From the NCBI GenBank assembly GCA_016935665.1, contig JAFGQN010000105.1:1-64000 (forward strand): 64,000 nucleotides of DNA, in the 5' to 3' direction. The translations under genes and the position numbers were made by a program. The notes beneath the pieces were generated by a model. The model worked only from the letters and a program-made list of their open reading frames with translations. It searched no databases and was not told the origin of the DNA. Source of the stretch: Deltaproteobacteria bacterium (GTDB lineage: Bacteria > Myxococcota_A > Polyangia > JAAYKL01). This document shows positions 35,352 to 44,461 of this stretch, piece by piece; the stretch's first letter is position 1; the number at the start of each line of letters is the position of its first letter.

Positions 35352-35678
35352 ATGGCTGAAAAACTAGTAAATGTAACAGACAGTAATTTTGCATCAGAAG
35401 TGGAACAATCCAGTTTGCCGGTGCTGGTTGATTTTGGCGCAACCTGGTGTGCCCCCTGCAAGGCGCTTGGCGTGACATTGGATGCAATGGTGGATGAATA
35501 CGCCGGCCGTGCAAAATTCTGTTATGTGGATATTCAGCAGGCCCCAGTGACTTCCGGGAAATTTGCGATTCGCTCTGTTCCAACTGTCGTGGTGTTCAAA
35601 AATGGCGCTCCTGCCGGCTCACTGCTCGGCGCAGTGGACAGAAATAAAATTGTGGGACTTTTAAAGAACGTACTGTAA
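35352..35678 (+). CDS. trxA: Thioredoxin
   Basis: 108 residues with the redox motif WCAPCK (C33, C36) after LPVLVDFGAT, and the cis-Pro segment IRSVPTVVVFKNG. A normal-length cytosolic thioredoxin for disulfide reduction. AAGGAG precedes the ATG. The stretch between the active site and the central strand is slightly divergent (ALGVTLDAMVDEY), so it may be a specialised paralogue. Convergent with the zinc-ribbon pseudokinase gene. Confidence 0.93.
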   Translation: MAEKLVNVTDSNFASEVEQSSLPVLVDFGATWCAPCKALGVTLDAMVDEYAGRAKFCYVDIQQAPVTSGKFAIRSVPTVVVFKNGAPAGSLLGAVDRNKIVGLLKNVL

Positions 35679-35924
35679 CAGGTCTTTGATGGTGCGGAAG
35701 GGACTTATAGGTTACGAAAGTTTCTTCATCGCATCTCTAAAAAGCTTGATTCTGGCGTTTGTCGCACTGATTCGGTTGGCAATTTTGTTTTCTGTATTAC
35801 GGGCGGTCTCATAAAATTTAGCTTTATTTACGCAGCGCATAAGGTCACCAAAGAATTAACTGTTTTTTTGTATTCGTCTTTGGGAGCGGGGCCTGTTCAT
35901 TCAACAGGTGGTTTGCATAATGCG

Positions 35925-38378
35925 TCAGGACTTTTTGATTGGAGGGGGAGGGGGAACAAAGGCCAGCTTCTGGATGACGGGGCCCCCTGTCGACGGTACG
36001 CCTCCCGGGCGCACAACTTTTGGAGGCGGTGGCACTGGCGGTGCTGCCTTCAGTGCCGCGGGGGGCGGTTCCTCGCCCTGTTCTGCTATATGCTCTTCTG
36101 AAGCCAGCGTTGCCGATGGAGTAGATGATGTCGTTGCGGGGAGAGGTGGCACCGGGACTACAGGCGTTTTGGGCAAGGCTGGCACAGGCTCGGCAGTCGA
36201 ATCTGCTGCAGACTCCGGTTCTTCTGTTTCAGGCGGCGCTTCCACGCTGGATGGCTCAGCTCCGTTCTTATCCGTATCATCAGGAAATGTCGGCGGCGGA
36301 TCAGCCGTCAGCGATGGTTCGGCGGTGACCGCGTTCGCTGCAACAGAGGGGGGCGTGTCCGATCCCTGGTTTGCATCGGGCAGGAACGAAATCATGGATT
36401 CTGCACGGCCCGCCATTTCCTGCTCCAGACGTTCTCGCCAATTGTCTTCCTCAAACGGCGACGCCTGCGGTACAGAGGCAGGAATCGGACCTTTTTCACT
36501 GGCTTCCTTTAATGTTTTCGCTGCGCGCAGGAATCGCGGATTAATACCTTCCAATCGCTCTGTTGGATTGGTGTCTGAAACAGATGAAACCTGAGCCTCC
36601 GGCGGAACAATTGGCTGAGAGACCTGTTTCGCTTCTGTCGGCGGATTGTCCGGAATCATTGGGATTTTTTCGTTTACAGTCACATCGTCGTCCTGGGCTT
36701 CGACATCGTCGCCGGCGGATTTTTCGGATGTTTGTTCACTGCCGCCGTCGTCATTTTCGTCTACCAGCTCCAGTAAATCGTCATCCAGCTCATCAAACTC
36801 ATCAAGTACATTGGCCAGCGGTATTTCTCCTGTATCGTCCAGCAAATCCCTGAGTGTTTTTTTGTTTTGAGTTTCTGCTATGTTAACAGTTGGTTCCTTG
36901 TTCACGGACAAATCCGCAGAAAGGAGATCATCTGGGGCCGTTGGCACGGATTCGTTGATTCTGGCAGTGGAGTCATCGCGCAGCTGTAATTCCTCTCCCT
37001 GATCTGACTGGGGAGCCGGAGGAACAGGTTGTTCGTCATCGTTCAGGGGTTCGGATTGCGATGTTGAATCATATGTTGGATGTGGCAGGGGGGGAGGCGC
37101 CGAAATCGATGGTTTTGGCAGACCCGCAGCGTTGGAGGGCTCGGATAATTTGGATGGTTTGGGAATCTTTGCGCTCGATGGCTTGGGAATATTCATATTT
37201 AACTCGTTTTTTTCTGAACCGGCGCCGGACGGTTTCGGTGGAACGGGCGCTGAAGCCATTGAACCGGAAGTGCTAAGTAGCGGATTCCTGCCGACAGAAG
37301 TAATTTCTTCGAAATGTTGCTGGATGACATCTTTCATCACAATTTCTGCTGTTTTGTCCTCCTGTGCCCCGGGGTGGTCGCTGTTCCTGGCGGATTCTCC
37401 GTCGGACCAGTGCCTTTTCAGGTGCGGAGGCGGGAATCCCGCAATTTCGCTTACAGCCGCAAGAAATACTTCGGCGTCCTGGAATCGTTCACGGGGCTCG
37501 GACGACAACGCTTTGGCTATAATTTCCATAATCCCCGGAGCGCGTTTGGCCGCAGCGCTTCCAATTTCCGCAGCGTCACCATTGTATAACTGTAAAGTGA
37601 GCATTTCAGCAAGAATGACCCCCAGTGAAAAAACATCACTTCGTTTGCCTATTTCTTCTCCTCGTAGAATTTCGGGCGCCACAAAGCGTTGCTGCTCGGC
37701 CGGTAATTCCAGTCGATGCAGGACTACCGCCTCTGGGAGGTTGGCCGCCAATCCGCATTCGGTCACTTTAATATTCCCCGACTGGATGAATATATTCTCC
37801 GGACAAACGGCGCCATGGAATCCCACCGGGATTTCTATCAGGACAGCGGCCGCTTCTTTCAGGATGGGATAAATCTCCTGAACAGTGAAACGTTCGTGGG
37901 ATTGATGCCGTCTGCGAATCAATCCCATGAGCGTGCCGCCTCTGAGAAACTCGCATGATATAAATACATTTCCCTGGAAACGTCCGGTATTCAGTATTCG
38001 TACGGCTGAGGGATGATGCGAATCCTGAAGGAACTCGATTCCATCCATAAATCGTTTGAAATGGGGTGGCGTCGGCAGATACGCCGGATGAATGAACTTT
38101 AATACAACATCCCGATTCTGTTTGAAATCGGTGGCTCTGAACGAAACACCAAACCGGCCACTGCCAAGAAAATTGCGAATGGAATATCTTGCGTCCAGGA
38201 CATCCCCCGGTTGACAGACATCATCCGGGTTCAGCGTTGCATCCGCGTTCCAATGACACTCCGGACAGGCTCCTGGAGGAGTAAATTGAGTGCCACAAGT
38301 AATACAAATCACATTAATCCCTTTGCTGATAGTGGCCGATTCCCATTTTCGCGAACCGGACGCCGCCCCGTTGCGCAT
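35925..38378 (-). CDS. Zinc-ribbon pseudokinase with long disordered tail
   Basis: 817 residues. A CX2C...CX2C zinc ribbon (C25, C28, C38, C41) is followed by a kinase-like domain (about 62-310). The Gly loop GSGRFG and K94 (VVLKF) are intact, but the catalytic loop is HGAVCPEN (Asp replaced by Ala, Lys by Cys) and DFG is ECG, so phosphotransfer is unlikely. APE (234-236) and DVFSLGVILAEML are kept. The remaining about 500 residues are acidic, Pro/Ser-rich and probably disordered, ending in PPPPPIKKS. The ATG at 38378 has AGGTG upstream; a GTG at 38312 just before the ribbon is an alternative. Likely an adaptor protein. Confidence 0.85.
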   Translation of the reverse strand: MRNGAASGSRKWESATISKGINVICITCGTQFTPPGACPECHWNADATLNPDDVCQPGDVLDARYSIRNFLGSGRFGVSFRATDFKQNRDVVLKFIHPAYLPTPPHFKRFMDGIEFLQDSHHPSAVRILNTGRFQGNVFISCEFLRGGTLMGLIRRRHQSHERFTVQEIYPILKEAAAVLIEIPVGFHGAVCPENIFIQSGNIKVTECGLAANLPEAVVLHRLELPAEQQRFVAPEILRGEEIGKRSDVFSLGVILAEMLTLQLYNGDAAEIGSAAAKRAPGIMEIIAKALSSEPRERFQDAEVFLAAVSEIAGFPPPHLKRHWSDGESARNSDHPGAQEDKTAEIVMKDVIQQHFEEITSVGRNPLLSTSGSMASAPVPPKPSGAGSEKNELNMNIPKPSSAKIPKPSKLSEPSNAAGLPKPSISAPPPLPHPTYDSTSQSEPLNDDEQPVPPAPQSDQGEELQLRDDSTARINESVPTAPDDLLSADLSVNKEPTVNIAETQNKKTLRDLLDDTGEIPLANVLDEFDELDDDLLELVDENDDGGSEQTSEKSAGDDVEAQDDDVTVNEKIPMIPDNPPTEAKQVSQPIVPPEAQVSSVSDTNPTERLEGINPRFLRAAKTLKEASEKGPIPASVPQASPFEEDNWRERLEQEMAGRAESMISFLPDANQGSDTPPSVAANAVTAEPSLTADPPPTFPDDTDKNGAEPSSVEAPPETEEPESAADSTAEPVPALPKTPVVPVPPLPATTSSTPSATLASEEHIAEQGEEPPPAALKAAPPVPPPPKVVRPGGVPSTGGPVIQKLAFVPPPPPIKKS

Positions 38379-38602
38379 TTCAGTGCACCTAAATGACAGC
38401 AGTTTATTTAAATATGGCTATTACAGTCAATATGAAAAAGACACCATTGTTTCGTGTTTGGTTTGAAGAAGAAGAAAACAGTTGTTTTTATTAATCGAAG
38501 CACGATGGCTAACATTATTGAATCAAAGGGAAATAGCAGGTATAACCGCCGCTGGAAAATCATTATACCCTTCGATCAATTTAATTACATGGAGATACGG
38601 AT

Positions 38603-39055
38603 ATGAGTATTGAAAATGAAATTTTAGAAAAAATGAAAGTCGCCATGCGCGAAAAGCAAACCCGGGAATTGTCGGTACTGCGCATGGTGAAATCCTTTGC
38701 CATGAAGGAAAAAACAGCTCCGGGATTTGATGGGAACACCGGCGATGCGTTCTGGTTGGATATTATTGCCAGGTACGTCAAGCAGCAGCAAAAGGTATTG
38801 GTTGAATTTGAGAAAGTGGGTGCTGACAAGGAAAAAACCGATGAAATTCAATTCGAAATTGATTACCTGACGCCTTTTTTACCCGCTCGACTGTCAGAAG
38901 AGGAAACAGAGGCACTGGTGGCAGATGCCATCGCTGCCACAGGCGCCGACAGCATGAGAATGATGGGAAAGGTAATGGGGGTCATCATGAAAGACCATAA
39001 AGATGTAGTGGATGCCGCTGTGGTGAAAAAGCTGATTGAGAAAAAATTGTCCTGA
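38603..39055 (+). CDS. GatB/YqeY-domain protein
   Basis: 150 residues matching the YqeY family: N-terminal helices MSIENEILEKMKVAMREKQ and LSVLRMVKSF, then YLTPFLPARLSEEE, and the C-terminal MMGKVMGVIMKDHK. The family shares the tail domain of GatB, the tRNA-dependent amidotransferase subunit, and probably binds tRNA; its exact role is not established. GGAGA precedes the ATG. Divergent from the zinc-ribbon pseudokinase. Confidence 0.93.
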   Translation: MSIENEILEKMKVAMREKQTRELSVLRMVKSFAMKEKTAPGFDGNTGDAFWLDIIARYVKQQQKVLVEFEKVGADKEKTDEIQFEIDYLTPFLPARLSEEETEALVADAIAATGADSMRMMGKVMGVIMKDHKDVVDAAVVKKLIEKKLS

Positions 39056-39393
39056 CCCATCCCATCCCAAGAGCGTATACCCTTTCGTCCCGCCTGCTTC
39101 GGAAATCACAAGTCGGTTAAAAAAACGTAATTATTTCCCCATATTCGCCTTTTTTTAAATTCGATAACAGTGTCCGGAAGAGTGAATGGAGGGCCATTTT
39201 TTTTTGCGATTTTTTTTATTCGCTCAGGGATCTTGGTGCGATACTTTTTATTTTCTATTTAATTCCGGTATGTTTTGAGACAATTTACTTTATTATATTC
39301 GTGCTTTATTCTTGCCCAACGAGACACGAATTTTTATTATTTGCAGACAAAGCAATGGGAAAGCTGTTGCTGTTCATTTCTCAAGGAGGCACG
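39056..39393. other. AT-rich intergenic region
   Basis: 338 bases with several T-runs and no gene. The stretch at about 39240-39300 is AT-rich and may hold the promoter of the small downstream gene, but no well-spaced pair was found. Confidence 0.35.
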
Positions 39394-39687
39394 ATGACTG
39401 AATCTCATACTGGATCTCGAAATGATGACCCCATTAGACGAATTGTTCCCGGAACGAAGGTTCCCATCCGTGATCAAGTGGACAATCCCCATTCCATTTC
39501 CGCATGGACCTATCGCAAATGGTCACCGGATATCGCTCGAATTTTCCGATATGAACGAATGAAAACTCTGGGAGATATCGTTCAGGTGCCCAAAGAGGAG
39601 TGGGAAGCTCAGGGGTTTACCCCGCGCATGTTGAACGAACTGGAAACAGCTCTGTGGCGCTTTGGTCTGGAATTGAAAAAAAAGTAA
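39394..39687 (+). CDS. Small protein with RpoA-CTD-like helix-hairpin-helix
   Basis: 97 residues; the ATG at 39394 follows AAGGAGG, so longer frames were rejected. Residues about 46-94 (IARIFRYERMKTLGDIVQVP, then WEAQGFTPRMLNELETALWRFGLEL) follow the pattern of the RNA polymerase alpha C-terminal domain, with its helix, TLGDL-like turn, and LxELxxxLxxxGLxL end. The N-terminal half is polar and probably flexible. It could bind DNA near promoters or contact transcription factors in place of the alpha CTD; this is inference, and some other HhH protein is the main alternative. Confidence 0.7.
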   Translation: MTESHTGSRNDDPIRRIVPGTKVPIRDQVDNPHSISAWTYRKWSPDIARIFRYERMKTLGDIVQVPKEEWEAQGFTPRMLNELETALWRFGLELKKK

Positions 39688-39699
39688 GAGCTGGTTACG

Positions 39700-41856
39700 T
39701 TATATCAGGTCAAGGATATTGCTGTATTGATCTGTGAATACCAGGGGCTGACTGTATTGGGTCGGCCAGTCATAGTAGGAGTCCGTTTTTTGAAACTGTT
39801 CTATGAATTTTTTGTTGCCAGTGATGATGACCCATGTTGTATCGAGAATGTATCTGTCATAGTCGGTTTCTGTATATACGATAAACGCTTCGGCGGACAA
39901 TTGCCCTGCCACTCCCAGCATGATGGGTTCAAGGTTCAGGTGTCGATTGGATATGTGAAATACGAATACGCCCCCTGGTCGGACTCTTTTGCGATAGATT
40001 TCAATGGCTTCGGTTGTCAGTAGATGCAACGGAATGGCGTCGCTGGAAAATGCGTCCATCACCAGAATATCAAGCTGGGGTGCGTTCTGACGGTTTTCGG
40101 CGGCAAGGGTCAGGCGTGCATCTCCGGCGACAATACCTATGGTGCCCTTTGCTTTTTGCAGATAGTCAAATTCCTTTTGGGCCACGGATATGACATCCGG
40201 GTCGATTTCGTAAAACAGCATTGTATCATTGGCGCCGTTCCATACAGAAGAGATACCGGCGCCGAGGCCGACAACCCCGGTGCGCACGGGTTTGTCTGAC
40301 AGATCTCGGTATATTTGCTGCGCCATCCCCATTCCGGATTCCGGTGCGTAATAAAACGCGGGCTTGAGGATGTTCGTTTTTTTCGGCTGGCACCCATGCA
40401 GGGTTCTGCCATGATAAAGGCATCTGGTTTTTTTTGTTTCCGAAATGGTCAATCTTCCATAAAAATTGCGCGATGAGTAGACAGTTGACAAATTATCATG
40501 AACAACATCGACGATAAATCCAATACCGCTGACAACAACGCCTGCTGCCACTACAATTTTTATTTTGCGAGCACGCAATTCTGATTCCAGACTTGAGGAT
40601 TCTTTGGAAATGGTGTGCCAAAGCAACAGCAGCAGCGCGGGCCAGGCCAGGCTGTATTCCCACAAATCCGGAAAAACCATGGGGGCCACTATGGCCACCA
40701 ATATCCCGCCGCTGATGCCGCCGAAGGAGGTCCACAGATAAAATTGCGTCAATCTGGACGCATCGGGCTTCTGCTGCGCCAATTCACCATGGGCTACCAT
40801 GCAGCCTGTGAACAGGGTAAAAACATACAGTGTCAGCTGAAGTATTATAGGCATTCGATTGCCAAAGAACACCTGTGCGGCCACTACCGTGGTGGCAAAA
40901 ACCAGTGTGGGGAGCCAAAACGTTCGTTTATACGCGCCGTCTCTGGAAAAACTGACCACATAACTGAGAAGATACAGGCAAAGGGGAATCATCCAGAAAA
41001 GGGGGGTTGCGGCCACATCCTGCGAAATCTGCTCAGTGGTGGTGAGCAGCAGCACTGACCCGGCTGTGGAAAAACCAAACCACAAAACACATCGGCCCCG
41101 ATTGTGAGAATTCTCAATAGCAGTCGAATCCGACGCCGTGTCTCTATTTTTGAATGGCTTTGAATCGTGGGACGTTGAAGGCTGATTTGCCCCATACGTA
41201 TCAGCTGTGCCCTTTCGAACAGCTGCGGCGAACCACCCGCTCGCCATGCAGGACACGGCGAATATACTGAATCCGATGCTCCACATCAGCTCCTGCGTGT
41301 TCAGCGGGAAAAAGCGCTCCACCAAAAAGGGATACACCAGAACCGCAAAAAGCGAACCTGCGTTCGAAATGGCGTAAAGCGGGTAGGGCGAGCGCGATGA
41401 AAAACGAACGTGAAACCAATGCTGAAGCAATGGGGCCGTGGTGGAAAGTGCAAAAAACGGGATGCCCACGTGTCGAATCAGCGTCCACAGCAACATGGCA
41501 ATGGGGACATGGGTGGATACGTCCTTTGGAGTATCGGGCAGGATTGACGAGAATGCCACTGCCATGCCAAGGGTGACTCCGTGCATCCATACCTGTTTTC
41601 GAGGAGGCGCGAGAGTTGTGAGCAGATGGGCATAACCGTATCCTGCCAGCAGAACCGTTTGAAAAAAGAGGAGGCATGTGGTCCATACCGATGCACTGCC
41701 GCCGTAGAGCGGGAGCAGGGTTTTTCCTATCAGTGGCTGAACGAGAAACAGCAGGAATGCGCCAAGGCCTGAAGTGCCAAAAAAAAGCGCAGCCCCAAAA
41801 GAGATGAGCAACGGCTTTGGGGAAGTTTTGTCAATATTGATGGATAGCTCTCTCAT
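39700..41856 (-). CDS. Fused MFS-like / spermidine-synthase-like membrane protein
   Basis: About 718 residues. The N-terminal two thirds hold about a dozen membrane helices, opening with FLLFLVQPLIGKTLLPLYGG, typical of the fused MFS/spermidine synthase family. The C-terminal about 230 residues form a Rossmann methyltransferase-like domain (TGVVGLGAGISSVW, FYEIDPDVISVA, LDILVMDAFSSDAIPLHLLT). The family is named for similarity; aminopropyl transfer has not generally been shown. The start was set at the ATG at 41856, with AAGGA upstream, instead of 41901. Convergent with the small RpoA-CTD-like gene. Confidence 0.88.
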   Translation of the reverse strand: MRELSINIDKTSPKPLLISFGAALFFGTSGLGAFLLFLVQPLIGKTLLPLYGGSASVWTTCLLFFQTVLLAGYGYAHLLTTLAPPRKQVWMHGVTLGMAVAFSSILPDTPKDVSTHVPIAMLLWTLIRHVGIPFFALSTTAPLLQHWFHVRFSSRSPYPLYAISNAGSLFAVLVYPFLVERFFPLNTQELMWSIGFSIFAVSCMASGWFAAAVRKGTADTYGANQPSTSHDSKPFKNRDTASDSTAIENSHNRGRCVLWFGFSTAGSVLLLTTTEQISQDVAATPLFWMIPLCLYLLSYVVSFSRDGAYKRTFWLPTLVFATTVVAAQVFFGNRMPIILQLTLYVFTLFTGCMVAHGELAQQKPDASRLTQFYLWTSFGGISGGILVAIVAPMVFPDLWEYSLAWPALLLLLWHTISKESSSLESELRARKIKIVVAAGVVVSGIGFIVDVVHDNLSTVYSSRNFYGRLTISETKKTRCLYHGRTLHGCQPKKTNILKPAFYYAPESGMGMAQQIYRDLSDKPVRTGVVGLGAGISSVWNGANDTMLFYEIDPDVISVAQKEFDYLQKAKGTIGIVAGDARLTLAAENRQNAPQLDILVMDAFSSDAIPLHLLTTEAIEIYRKRVRPGGVFVFHISNRHLNLEPIMLGVAGQLSAEAFIVYTETDYDRYILDTTWVIITGNKKFIEQFQKTDSYYDWPTQYSQPLVFTDQYSNILDLI

Positions 41857-42040
41857 GATGTCCTTCGCCGCGATGTCGCTGTCGCCAGGCTGCGGGTGCA
41901 ATGGGTCGCAGGGGTGTTCTTCCGTTAGGCCCCACTCGTCTTTTTATTTCAAATCGGTGCGCAATAACAGGGGTTTGTTCCAGTAAATGAGGGGATGTTT
42001 TTGTTTTGGCATTCCGTCTGGCCGGGCCAGACGGAAGGGG

Positions 42041-43282
42041 CTATTTGCCGGCGGCACACATATCGGTGTCCTCATCTTCGGCATATGCACAGTCCGCCTC
42101 ACTGTCGCAAACCCAGTCGGAGGGAATAGTCATCAGGGATTGCTGGCAGGTGAAATAGGCAGCGGTTCCGTATGGGCAAAATGTGATCCATTCGTCCAGG
42201 ACGTTGGGACAGTCACCCATATCGTCGCAAACGTATTCCGCTGGGATGCTGACGCCATAGTCATTGCAGATAAATTGCTCATTTATCTGCAATTCATCCT
42301 CTCCTGTTGCACAATCCGCTACCATGTCATTGATGGCGCTGGCGGCAATGCAATCGCCATTGTTGCATTGAAACTGGTCACTTTGGCAAAGGGTGGATGC
42401 GCACCCCAGCTCATCGGAACCGTCAGCGCAGTCTTCGTAGCCGTCGCACATCAGCGAGTAATCGAAGCTGAAACTCAGGTCGAAGCAGGTAAAGAAATAT
42501 CCAACCACCGTGCATAAATCGAATGCCTCATCATCGCTGTCCGGACAGTTGACACTATTGTCGCAGTATTGTGAGAAATTGATGATCGTGGAACCATCCT
42601 GACAGTGGAATAAACCGTCGTCGCAATCTCCACCATCGTAATTGCAGTCTGCGTTATTGCAGGCGGGGTCGCAGAGTTCGTTTTGAACAAACGTTTCTGG
42701 ACAATTTACCGCACATGTTGCCGTACAATCGCCGTTGTCCCAGTTGCATGGCGCATTGTAGCATTCGACATCACAATAACCGTCACCGGCCCAGCCTGCC
42801 TCACAAGCCGGGTTGCAGGGGACGGTGTCGGAGTCCGACGATGAAGTGGTATCGCTGCCAGTACCGGTATCAACGCCTGTGCCGGAATCACTGTCTGTGC
42901 CTGTGCCGGAATCGTTGTCACTCGTGTCGTACTGCGTGGCAGTGTCAGCTGTTGCTGAGTCCCTGCCGGAATCACTGCCTGTACCGGCGCCAGTATCCAC
43001 TGCAGTGTTTGAATCCGTGACTGAATCTGTGTCGGTCGCTGTATCTGCTGAACTTTCGCTATCTCTGCCCCTGTCGCAGTCACCGCCATCGTATGCACAT
43101 TGCTGAACATTGCATTGCGGGTTGCAGGTACCATTGCCGAGCCAGACCGACTCGCAATCCGGGTGACACTTGCCTTCCTCAAATTCGGAAGCACCGGTCA
43201 GAATGTTGCATCCGGCACCGGAAAACAGGGGCACACAAAACAACAACAGCACAGTCGTATAAATTTTCTTTGGCTGCGGCAT
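42041..43282 (-). CDS. Lipoprotein with Notch-like (LNR) and LDL-receptor class A repeats
   Basis: 413 residues. The lipoprotein signal ends FSGAGC (C25). LNR-like unit 1 (about 39-70, GTCNPQC then CAYDGGDCD) is followed by a Ser/Thr/Asp/Gly linker of about 85 residues. LNR-like units 2 and 3 (CNWDNGDC, CNYDGGDCDDG) and then about five LDLa-like units follow, each with a C-D-x4-C-x2-D/E-x-E core (for example MCDGYEDCADGSDELGC). The acidic D/E positions would bind Ca2+ in both module types. It should be a lipid-anchored, disulfide-rich surface protein, presumably binding protein or ligand. The stop of the PEGA protein gene is one base upstream of its ATG. Confidence 0.88.
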   Translation of the reverse strand: MPQPKKIYTTVLLLFCVPLFSGAGCNILTGASEFEEGKCHPDCESVWLGNGTCNPQCNVQQCAYDGGDCDRGRDSESSADTATDTDSVTDSNTAVDTGAGTGSDSGRDSATADTATQYDTSDNDSGTGTDSDSGTGVDTGTGSDTTSSSDSDTVPCNPACEAGWAGDGYCDVECYNAPCNWDNGDCTATCAVNCPETFVQNELCDPACNNADCNYDGGDCDDGLFHCQDGSTIINFSQYCDNSVNCPDSDDEAFDLCTVVGYFFTCFDLSFSFDYSLMCDGYEDCADGSDELGCASTLCQSDQFQCNNGDCIAASAINDMVADCATGEDELQINEQFICNDYGVSIPAEYVCDDMGDCPNVLDEWITFCPYGTAAYFTCQQSLMTIPSDWVCDSEADCAYAEDEDTDMCAAGK

Positions 43283-43283
43283 G

Positions 43284-44339
43284 CTAGAACCTGCCTTCCA
43301 GCGTCAATCCACGCAGTGAAACGCTCAGGAGTTGATTGTGGTGCGAACCGATCATTGTTTCGCCGAGCCGTTTTCTACCCGCGATGAGTAAAACGATTCC
43401 CGTGGTGGTGAGCATAGCGCCTGCTGCAAACAATATTGTGGATACGGTGCCAAGGGTTTGCGACGAATTCATGCTGTCCACCGCGCTGGCCTTTGCACAG
43501 ACGTTGTTTGGGCAATCGTCTTCGAGGGATTGTGCCTTTTTAAATGCGGCAATACCAGTGATGCCGCCCGCCGCCAGTGACGCGATGCCCACACCCAGAA
43601 AAAAAATGCCCGCAATCTTCATGGGGCTGTTCCTGGCCGGTGTTGCCGATGGTTGAATCTCGGACACTGCGGGTTCCAGCGTTTTATCAGGAGGTGCGAC
43701 AGGCTCAGGCTCGGGCTCAGGCTGAAGTTCAGGGACAGACGCCTGTTCGGTGGCAGTCGGTTCTGTTGGTGTTGGGACGCGAATCAGCCGTTCGTCTCCG
43801 CCACTTAGCCGCAGCGGTTGTTCATGCACGACTTTATCGTCTTTTTCAATGGTGATGGTATGGGTGATGCCCGCAGCGATTTTAATAAGTCCCGATAGCG
43901 GTGTGGTCCCACGCGCCTCCCCGTTCACGCGAACCACGCATCCTGGCTCCGCTTCCACGTCGAGGGATCCCACCAGCTCTCGAAGTCGCTTGATTTCATT
44001 GAGCACATCGGCAGAACGCTCCAAAGGTACTTTGTCGCCTCCCATGGCCAGATAATTTTCGAATGCGACAAGTGCAGCGCCGTAATGGGTGGCCGCCGCC
44101 TCTGCCTGTCCAATATTGAACCACAATTTCCAGGCGGGTCTGGCACTGTACGCAGTTCGAAACGCTTTAGCTGCTTCAGAAAACCTGTTTTCCGAAAACA
44201 GCTGACTGCCGCGCTCAAATTCTTCTTTGGCTGTTTGTTCTGCCAGATCCGATATTTCCGATTCGTCTGCAAATGCCGACGACGGCGCGATTGCGAGCAC
44301 AGTCCAAAGCGTCAGTGCGACAATGATGGTTCTCGCCAT
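43284..44339 (-). CDS. TPR-PEGA domain membrane-anchored protein
   Basis: 351 residues. A signal peptide (ending SSAFADE) is followed by TPR-like helices (FERGSQLFSENRFSEAAKAF). A PEGA beta domain (GSLDVEAEPGCVVRVNGEARGTTPL) follows, then a Pro/Glu-rich linker (about residues 190-235) and two hydrophobic helices near the C-terminus. This architecture recurs in Myxococcota-type genomes; the function is unknown, probably an envelope-linked structural or binding role. GGAGG stands seven bases before the ATG. It is the first gene of an operon with the LNR/LDLa lipoprotein. Confidence 0.85.
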   Translation of the reverse strand: MARTIIVALTLWTVLAIAPSSAFADESEISDLAEQTAKEEFERGSQLFSENRFSEAAKAFRTAYSARPAWKLWFNIGQAEAAATHYGAALVAFENYLAMGGDKVPLERSADVLNEIKRLRELVGSLDVEAEPGCVVRVNGEARGTTPLSGLIKIAAGITHTITIEKDDKVVHEQPLRLSGGDERLIRVPTPTEPTATEQASVPELQPEPEPEPVAPPDKTLEPAVSEIQPSATPARNSPMKIAGIFFLGVGIASLAAGGITGIAAFKKAQSLEDDCPNNVCAKASAVDSMNSSQTLGTVSTILFAAGAMLTTTGIVLLIAGRKRLGETMIGSHHNQLLSVSLRGLTLEGRF

Positions 44340-44383
44340 GATTCCTCCCTGGTATTTATGCCATTAGTGCGTTTTTCATTATG

Positions 44384-44412
44384 TAAATAGGGCGCTTGCA
44401 CCCGGTTGTCAA
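44384..44412 (-). promoter_or_regulatory. Promoter of the PEGA-LNR operon
   Basis: On the minus strand, TTGACA (44412-44407), a 17-base spacer, TATTTA (44389-44384), with the start codon 45 bases further on. Confidence 0.65.
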
Positions 44413-44461
44413 ACTGTCATTAGTGAGTTTGCACGGTACAGGCGCAAGCGTACTGCCAACG

